From JBNKDD01 sp050288085 (GTDB lineage: Bacteria; Chloroflexota; Anaerolineae; Aggregatilineales; UBA3940): a stretch of 38,647 bases of DNA. The position numbers and the translations under genes are program-made. Shown here piece after piece: positions 30,922 through 36,154 of the stretch; the stretch's first letter is position 1, and each line of letters starts with the position of its first letter. The DNA lies in NCBI GenBank assembly GCA_050288085.1, contig JBNKDD010000017.1, positions 1-38,647 of the forward strand. Reading direction: 5' to 3'. A model generated the notes under the pieces. That model was not told the DNA's origin. It ran no database searches and saw nothing but the letters and a program-made list of their open reading frames with translations.

Positions 30922-31590
30922 ATGGACAATAAAGATCTACGGGCGATGCTGATTGCTGCCGTGTCTGACCTGGAAGAACAAGAAGTTCTTGAAATGGTTC
31001 ATAAGCGGCTTAATGATGGAGATAATCCTCTGTCAATCGTTGAAGATTGCCAGGAGGGGCTGAGGCAGGTGGGCGTCCGGTATGAGCAGCGCGAATATTT
31101 CCTGGCCGGGTTGATCATGGCCGGGGAGATATTTCGCGAGGTCATGGAGTTAGTCCAACCGGCCATTGAGGAACAACTGACCGGGAATGAAACTGGCGCA
31201 ATCCTGCTGGGGACGGTTCAGGGCGATATTCACGATATTGGCAAAACCAACCTGAATATGCTGCTGACCTGTTACGGGTTTACCGTTCACGATCTGGGCG
31301 TAGATGTTTCGCCCGCTGAATTTCTTCTACAGGCAATTCAATTAAAACCCGATATCATTGGTTTGTCGGGTCTGTTGACCAGCTCATATGATGCAATGCG
31401 CGATACCATTCAACTGCTGCGCAATGCCGGAGACCGGCAGCTTGGCTCTACTCCCATTATTATCGGCGGCAACCAGTTAAATGAACAGGTCTGCGAGTAC
31501 GTAAAGGCCGATTACTGGGTCAACGATGCAATGACGGGTGTCCGGCTGTGCCAGCAGTTGATCGCTGATATGCATTCAAAATCCGGTTAA
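30922..31590 (+). CDS. Corrinoid (B12-binding) methyl-carrier protein 2
   Basis: 222 residues, paralogous to the carrier at 26198. The B12 lower-ligand motif is canonical: D-I-H104-D-I-G in 'QGDIHDIGKTNLNMLLT'. The downstream blocks 'VHDLGVDVSPAEFL' and 'IIGLSGLLTSSYDAMRDT' and 'IIIGGNQLNEQV' are intact. The N-terminal helical cap includes 'GLIMAGEIFREVMELVQP'. ATG 30922 has AAGGA about 7 nt upstream. It follows the GntR gene by 44 nt in the same direction, so it is probably co-transcribed with it. Confidence 0.93.
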   Translation: MDNKDLRAMLIAAVSDLEEQEVLEMVHKRLNDGDNPLSIVEDCQEGLRQVGVRYEQREYFLAGLIMAGEIFREVMELVQPAIEEQLTGNETGAILLGTVQGDIHDIGKTNLNMLLTCYGFTVHDLGVDVSPAEFLLQAIQLKPDIIGLSGLLTSSYDAMRDTIQLLRNAGDRQLGSTPIIIGGNQLNEQVCEYVKADYWVNDAMTGVRLCQQLIADMHSKSG

Positions 31591-31644
31591 GTCCGTGCTT
31601 TGAGTTAGTCTTTTTCCATCCTTTCTATGGGGGAAAGGTTGGAA

Positions 31645-32823
31645 CTACAAAGGAACTCCCGCCTCGGCGGCAGGTACCTGCCCCAACCTGCCTGGTTTAC
31701 GCCACATGATGTAGAGCACTACGCTCATCAACACGGCTGCCAGTACCAGGACAACTTCCATTCCGCCGTCCTGACCGGCTCCGATCTGCCCCTGCAAAAA
31801 GGTCATGGTCATTGACCCTATGCTGCTAATCGCTGTCAGGATGCCGGTCACCCGCCCCAACGATTGGGGGAACGCCTGGCTGGTCAGTGACATATCGGTG
31901 GGGTAGATCGGGCCAATTCCGATCCCCGCGATAAAGGCGCTGATGATCCCGATCTGCTGGTTGGACGGGGCGGATAGCATCAACATGAGGCCAAGCCCCA
32001 ATATGCTGATGGCCCCAATGAGCAGCCGTTCGGCCCGGACTCTTTGCCCCAACCAGGTTGATCCCATCCGGCTGACCGTATAGCCGATCCAGAACATAGA
32101 TGCACCAAGGTTAGCCGTTGCTCTAGAGGCGTTTGCTGCCTTCTCAAGCTGGACGACAATCCAGGAGTTGAAGCCCACTTCGATGCCCATTGCGCAGAAA
32201 AACAACACGGCAAAGGGCAGCAGTGCTGCCAAGCTCAGTTGCCCCCGGTAATCTTCGCCTTCCGACAAGGGCGGTGGGTCGATATTAACCAGGCACAAGG
32301 GGAAGACCAGCAAGGCCACCGGAATCCCGGCGAACAGGTAAGCCAGCCGAGCTTCTCCCAGGAACGCACCCAGGGTCACAAGCTGCGGGGCCAGGATGGC
32401 TCCAACACCAAACGCCACATTGATCGCATTGAGCGGTCCGGTTGCCTTGCCGGGGTTCAGCCGGGCGATCAGGATATTGGGGCCGATCAGGTAGGACCCA
32501 AACCCGAATCCCACCAGAAAAACGCCGATAAAGCCGACCAGCCGGGTAGGAGCCAGGAAGAGAGTGAACATCGCTGCAGCGACTAATGCAGCCCCTACCG
32601 GCAGGATCATCCGCGCATTCAGCCGATCATACAGCCGCCCGACCAGCGCCGAAGCTATCATCATCCCGGCGGCTCCCACCACGTTGAACAGGCCGCCGTC
32701 TGCCAGCGGCATGCCAAAGCGGGCGGTCAGGTCGACGATGGTCACCCCGACCAGGGGAAGGGCGAGCCCCAGGATAAGAAACGAAATAAAGAACATGATC
32801 GTGATCTGTCGTTTGCTGGTCAT
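31645..32823 (-). CDS. MFS-type transporter
   Basis: 392 residues from this start, with about 12 hydrophobic helices and the loop 2-3 pattern 'GRLYDRLNARMILPVGAALV' typical of the major facilitator superfamily. A longer reading from 32916 would translate through the palindromic repeat at 32885-32914, which is unlikely. The ATG at 32823 ('MTSKRQITIMFF') leads directly into helix 1, so I chose it. Substrate unknown; position next to the corrinoid locus makes uptake of the methylated substrate possible, but the gene is convergent with carrier 2 and downstream of lpdA, so the link is weak. Confidence 0.85.
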   Translation of the reverse strand: MTSKRQITIMFFISFLILGLALPLVGVTIVDLTARFGMPLADGGLFNVVGAAGMMIASALVGRLYDRLNARMILPVGAALVAAAMFTLFLAPTRLVGFIGVFLVGFGFGSYLIGPNILIARLNPGKATGPLNAINVAFGVGAILAPQLVTLGAFLGEARLAYLFAGIPVALLVFPLCLVNIDPPPLSEGEDYRGQLSLAALLPFAVLFFCAMGIEVGFNSWIVVQLEKAANASRATANLGASMFWIGYTVSRMGSTWLGQRVRAERLLIGAISILGLGLMLMLSAPSNQQIGIISAFIAGIGIGPIYPTDMSLTSQAFPQSLGRVTGILTAISSIGSMTMTFLQGQIGAGQDGGMEVVLVLAAVLMSVVLYIMWRKPGRLGQVPAAEAGVPL

Positions 32824-32884
32824 GCAAGTATCCAATTGTAGACGTATAGAGATGGGTAAAATCCCGGCATTGTATAGGTACATG

Positions 32885-32914
32885 GGTAGGGACACAGCAT
32901 GCCGTGTCCCTACC
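32885..32914. terminator. Perfect palindrome between lpdA and the MFS gene
   Basis: GGTAGGGACAC (32885-32895) and GTGTCCCTACC (32904-32914) are perfect 11-bp arms around 8 nt. It lies 10 nt past the lpdA stop and may stop or attenuate lpdA transcripts. It is similar in form to family B palindromes. Confidence 0.5.
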
Positions 32915-32924
32915 ACGATTCGGA

Positions 32925-34328
32925 TCAGGAGTGAATAAAGTCGCCCTCGATACCGTGTGCGGCTTCCATCAGCACTTCGCTGAGAGTCGGGTGAGCGTGA
33001 ACATTCCGGGCGATCTCCTCGGCGGTCAGTTCGGCATTATGCGCGAGGGTCAATTCCGGCAGGAGTTCCGTCACCTCCGGGCCGACCATATGCGCCCCCA
33101 GGATTTCACCGTACTTGGCATCGCTGATGAGTTTGACAAAGCCCGCGTAGTCACCCAATCCCAGCGCCTTACCGTTGACCTGGAAGGGGAATTTCGCTAC
33201 TTTGACCTCGTAACCGGCTTCCTTGGCTTCCTGCTCGGTATAGCCAAAGCTGGCGATCTGCGGCTGGCTGTAGATGCAGCGCGGCATCATCTTGTAATCA
33301 AGCTTGACAGTCTCATGCCCGGCAATCGTCTCCGCCGCGACAATACCCATTGCGCTGCCGACATGAGCCAGCATCAATTTACCGGTCACATCACCGATGG
33401 CATACACATTCGGGACGCTGGTGCGCATCTGTGAATTGATCTTAATGAAGTTGCCACGCTCCGTCATCTTGACGCCCAGGTTTTCCAGGCCAAAGCCCTC
33501 AGTATTGGGCACAAAGCCAATCGCAACCAAAACCTGCTGCGCCTCAAGCGTCTGATCTCCGTCCGGCCCTGAAACGTTGACCTTCGCCTTGCCGCCGCTT
33601 ACTTCAACGCCCTCGACACGGGTATTGGTCAGGATATTGATACCGAGCTTCTTGTAGGCTTTCTCCAGTTCGGCACTGGCCTCCGGGTCTTCCAGCGGAG
33701 CAGCCCGGTCAAGCATCTCGACGATGGTCACTTCCGCGCCATAACTTGACCAGACATACGCAAACTCCAGGCCAATCGGCCCCGCACCTACGATCACGGC
33801 CTGCTCCGGGACGGTATCGGACAGAATCGCTTCGGTATAAGTAACGACGTGTTCGCCATCCACCTGAACACCGGGGATCATGCGGACATGTGCACCGGTC
33901 GCAATGATCAGATTTTTGAAGGTCAGGGTTTCCTCGCCACCATCGTTGAGGGCAACGGTCAGGCTCTTGTTATCTTTGATCGTGCCCCAACCGTCATAGG
34001 TGTCGATCTTGTTCTTCTTCATCAAGAAGCCGATCCCCTTGACCAACCGGCTGCTGACCTGGCGGCTGCGCTTAAAAGCCACCTGGTAATCCAGGCTGAG
34101 GTTCTCAAAGCTGAACCCGAATTCCTTCGCCCGGTGCTGAAGGGTATGGGCGACTTCAGCATTCTTCAACAGCGACTTGGACGGGATGCAGCCCACGTTC
34201 AGGCAGACCCCACCCCAGTATTCTTTTTCGACAACGGCAACTTTTAATCCAAGCTGTGCGGCGCGGATAGCCGCGACATAACCGCCCGGCCCGGCACCCA
34301 GCACAACGAGATCATATTCATTAGCCAT
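32925..34328 (-). CDS. lpdA: Dihydrolipoyl dehydrogenase
   Basis: Flavoprotein disulfide reductase (E3) that reoxidises dihydrolipoyl groups with NAD+. 467 residues. The FAD site is 'VVLGAGPGGYVAAIRAA' (8-24). The redox pair is C42 and C47 in 'GGVCLNVGCIPSKSLL'. The NAD-binding glycine motif 'VIVGAGPIGLEFAYVW' begins about residue 178. The catalytic His-Glu segment 'HAHPTLSEVLMEAAHG' is near the C-terminus. ATG 34328 has AAAGGGAG about 8 nt upstream. No 2-oxoacid dehydrogenase or glycine-cleavage genes are adjacent, so its partner is encoded elsewhere. An insertion sequence lies 150 nt upstream. Confidence 0.95.
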   Translation of the reverse strand: MANEYDLVVLGAGPGGYVAAIRAAQLGLKVAVVEKEYWGGVCLNVGCIPSKSLLKNAEVAHTLQHRAKEFGFSFENLSLDYQVAFKRSRQVSSRLVKGIGFLMKKNKIDTYDGWGTIKDNKSLTVALNDGGEETLTFKNLIIATGAHVRMIPGVQVDGEHVVTYTEAILSDTVPEQAVIVGAGPIGLEFAYVWSSYGAEVTIVEMLDRAAPLEDPEASAELEKAYKKLGINILTNTRVEGVEVSGGKAKVNVSGPDGDQTLEAQQVLVAIGFVPNTEGFGLENLGVKMTERGNFIKINSQMRTSVPNVYAIGDVTGKLMLAHVGSAMGIVAAETIAGHETVKLDYKMMPRCIYSQPQIASFGYTEQEAKEAGYEVKVAKFPFQVNGKALGLGDYAGFVKLISDAKYGEILGAHMVGPEVTELLPELTLAHNAELTAEEIARNVHAHPTLSEVLMEAAHGIEGDFIHS

Positions 34329-34442
34329 AAAAAATCTCCCTTTCAGGTGATGGTTTGTTAAGTGTGAGGAGCGTGTTTTGTGGAAATAACAACAATATCC
34401 CCTCCCCTATTTTAATGAGTCCGGGGGCGTCTTTCCAGATAA

Positions 34443-34456
34443 ATCACATCTGTGAT
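34443..34456. promoter_or_regulatory. Short palindrome upstream of lpdA
   Basis: ATCACA-TC-TGTGAT, a perfect 14-bp palindrome about 115 nt upstream of the lpdA start. The half-sites are in the opposite order to a CRP site (TGTGA-N6-TCACA). It could be an operator; no supporting second copy was seen. Confidence 0.3.
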
Positions 34457-34477
34457 CTTCCCCCTAAAAAAGAAACG

Positions 34478-34502
34478 GGGGCAGTCTATATTAGACTGCC
34501 CC
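34478..34502 (-). terminator. Left-end hairpin / transposase terminator
   Basis: GGGGCAGTCTA (34478-34488) pairs with TAGACTGCCCC (34492-34502). Read on the minus strand it is followed by CGTTTCTTTTTT, the form of an intrinsic terminator that would protect lpdA from transposase transcription. Confidence 0.7.
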
Positions 34503-34518
34503 TGGACTTTGGCACTTT

Positions 34519-34551
34519 AAGCAGCCCTCAAAGAGATTTTGAGGGCTGCTT
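34519..34551. terminator. Inner hairpin after the transposase gene
   Basis: 14-bp perfect arms AAGCAGCCCTCAAA (34519-34532) and TTTGAGGGCTGCTT (34538-34551) with a 5-nt loop, 38 nt past the transposase stop. It lacks a long U tract on either strand, so it may be a pause or stability stem rather than a full terminator. Confidence 0.5.
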
Positions 34552-34588
34552 GTGCATAAGATGACAGAAAAAGAGGACAAAACTTCCC

Positions 34589-35998
34589 TTAAGAACGGGC
34601 GGAAGCAAAGACAGCATTCCGCAAAGCGAGGACCAGGGCTTCTTTTTCACCCCAATCGCCGGGGGACGGGGAACAAAGGGGGTGAAATTGATGCTGTCCC
34701 CAGAGGGCAGCGCGATAAGCGCGCCACAAGGTATTGAGCGACCAGCGCCCGGAGCCGCGCCACCAGCGGGTGGGAACGTCGGGCGCACCGGTCAGGCCCC
34801 AGGTGCGGTAACCGGCGAGCAGTAACAGGGAGTAGACCCAGGCTGACGACTGGACAGAAAGCACGGCGGCGGTAGGGTTCCAGCATTGTTTGTGGCCCAG
34901 GCCAAAGTTGGATTTGAGTTCGCGGTGGCAAACCTCAAGTTCCCAGCGCTGCCAGGCCCAGAACAACAGGGTTTCAACCGGTAAGGGCAAGACCCAGCGA
35001 CCCTGGTCATCCTGAACTGCGTTAACCAAGAAAGGCAGGGGATGACGGTAATAACGTGGGGTTCTTTTCCCCCGGACGACAATCAGGAACAGGGGGCGAT
35101 GGGCGGCTCCTTTGCGCAGGAAGGGGCCACGAATCTGGTACTGGAGATGGCGGTCTCGGCCTCGGACGAACAAGGTGAGTTTCTTCCAACCCTTCCGCTG
35201 TTGCCAGACCTCCTGTGGGGTTGAGGCGCGTTCGCCATAGACCCGCTTGCGCCCACGCCCGGTCTGCTGACCGGTTGGCAGGTGATACAGCACCCGATTT
35301 TTGGCGCTGCGGGCCAGTAGAATGACCCCAGCGGGCAGGGCTTTCCACAGCTTGAGGGTGTCATAACTCCCATCGGCCACCATCAAAACTTGCTGGGTTA
35401 CTCGCCCGGCTTTCACCAATTGTGCCCTGACCCAGGTCAAGAACTCGACCGCTGCCTCCCACTCTTTGCGGGGTCCATGAGCAACCGGCTTTGACTTCTC
35501 CGTAAAGGCGGGCAGCCAGCGCAGCGGCACTGCCCGGCTGTAGCCCGCTTCCGCTGGCATCAACCAACTCCCATTGAACCACCGCTGCGCTGCATGGATC
35601 CCTATCATGAACGGTGGTGTTCTCGGATTTCTCAACCAGCCTGCTCCCTCCAGCTTCCGGCTGCTGCGTGGCGTTTGCGTCCCATCCCCACCCACCACAT
35701 ACAGCTCTTCTTCCCCGACATGCTTCAAGGTCTCCTCGAATAACACCTCGCTGACCCCCTCATACGGGAAGCGTTCCGCGCTGTATAGCCGATACCAGCT
35801 GCTCCAATCCTGGTCGACCAATCCTACACTCATCAGCAGCTGGGTCACCGTGTGGCGCGCGAATACAAATAGCTCCGCCAGTGCCAACGCTACCGCCCGC
35901 TGGTACACCCGTTCCTGTCCGAACAGCTTTCGGCTTGCTTCCAGTAGTTCGAAGAAATTCTTGAGAAGTTGAGGATTTTGTGGGATAGTTGTCATCAT
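34589..35998 (-). CDS. DDE transposase (IS4/IS701-like)
   Basis: 469 residues. The likely catalytic triad is D105 ('VVGGDGTQTPRS'), D209 ('LMVADGSYDTLKLW') and E360 ('LEVCHRELKSNFGLG'), the RNase H-like order of IS4-superfamily enzymes; the segment after the Glu contains the family-typical conserved Lys and 'CWNPTA'. The protein is uninterrupted, so the element could be active. ATG 35998 (or the next ATG) follows AAAGGG at 5-8 nt; that ribosome-binding site lies in the 3' arm of a 13-bp stem. A possible promoter (TTGAAA 36063-36058, TAAAGG 36040-36035, 17-nt spacer) would start transcription beyond the 5' arm of that stem. Confidence 0.88.
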   Translation of the reverse strand: MMTTIPQNPQLLKNFFELLEASRKLFGQERVYQRAVALALAELFVFARHTVTQLLMSVGLVDQDWSSWYRLYSAERFPYEGVSEVLFEETLKHVGEEELYVVGGDGTQTPRSSRKLEGAGWLRNPRTPPFMIGIHAAQRWFNGSWLMPAEAGYSRAVPLRWLPAFTEKSKPVAHGPRKEWEAAVEFLTWVRAQLVKAGRVTQQVLMVADGSYDTLKLWKALPAGVILLARSAKNRVLYHLPTGQQTGRGRKRVYGERASTPQEVWQQRKGWKKLTLFVRGRDRHLQYQIRGPFLRKGAAHRPLFLIVVRGKRTPRYYRHPLPFLVNAVQDDQGRWVLPLPVETLLFWAWQRWELEVCHRELKSNFGLGHKQCWNPTAAVLSVQSSAWVYSLLLLAGYRTWGLTGAPDVPTRWWRGSGRWSLNTLWRAYRAALWGQHQFHPLCSPSPGDWGEKEALVLALRNAVFASARS

Positions 35999-35999
35999 T

Positions 36000-36052
36000 A
36001 AGACCCTTTGTTTTAGCCGTTTGTGGTAAAACAGCCTTTAACAAAAGGTCTT
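36000..36052 (-). promoter_or_regulatory. RBS-sequestering stem ahead of the transposase
   Basis: In the transposase-sense RNA, AAGACCUUUUGUU (from 36052-36040) pairs with AACAAAGGGUCUU (36012-36000): 13 pairs with one U-G. The 3' arm contains the AAAGGG ribosome-binding site. The stem can form only in RNA that begins upstream of about 36040. Confidence 0.6.
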
Positions 36053-36079
36053 TCTTTTTTCAAAAACAGCCAAACTCCA

Positions 36080-36105
36080 GGGGCAAGCAGTTAATTGCTT
36101 GCCCC
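36080..36105 (-). terminator. Right-end hairpin / terminator of the HerA-type gene
   Basis: GGGGCAAGCA (36080-36089) pairs with TGCTTGCCCC (36096-36105), loop GTTAAT. On the minus strand it follows the ATPase stop by 50 nt and is followed by a moderately U-rich stretch. It incorporates the outer part of the right terminal inverted repeat. Confidence 0.6.
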
Positions 36106-36154
36106 TTTATCTTGTAATGCTTCAAAAGGTCTGAAAGTTTTCTGAGCTACAGCT

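Larger units (their letters stand above)
34478..36106 (-). mobile_element. Insertion sequence with DDE transposase (IS4/IS701-like)
   Basis: About 1.6 kb. Imperfect terminal inverted repeats match at 16 of 17 positions: TGCCCCTGGACTTTGGC at 34497-34513, and the reverse complement of 36069-36085 (TGCCCCTGGAGTTTGGC). Each repeat forms the inner arm of a hairpin (34478-34502 and 36080-36105). A single transposase gene fills the element. I could not find a convincing target-site duplication, so the exact ends are uncertain by up to about 25 nt. The element lies between lpdA and the HerA-type ATPase gene. Confidence 0.75.

Noticed and set aside
34443..34456. CRP/FNR-type operator upstream of lpdA
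   Set aside because: Half-sites are in the wrong order for CRP and do not fit TTGAT-N4-ATCAA of FNR; listed only as a palindrome.
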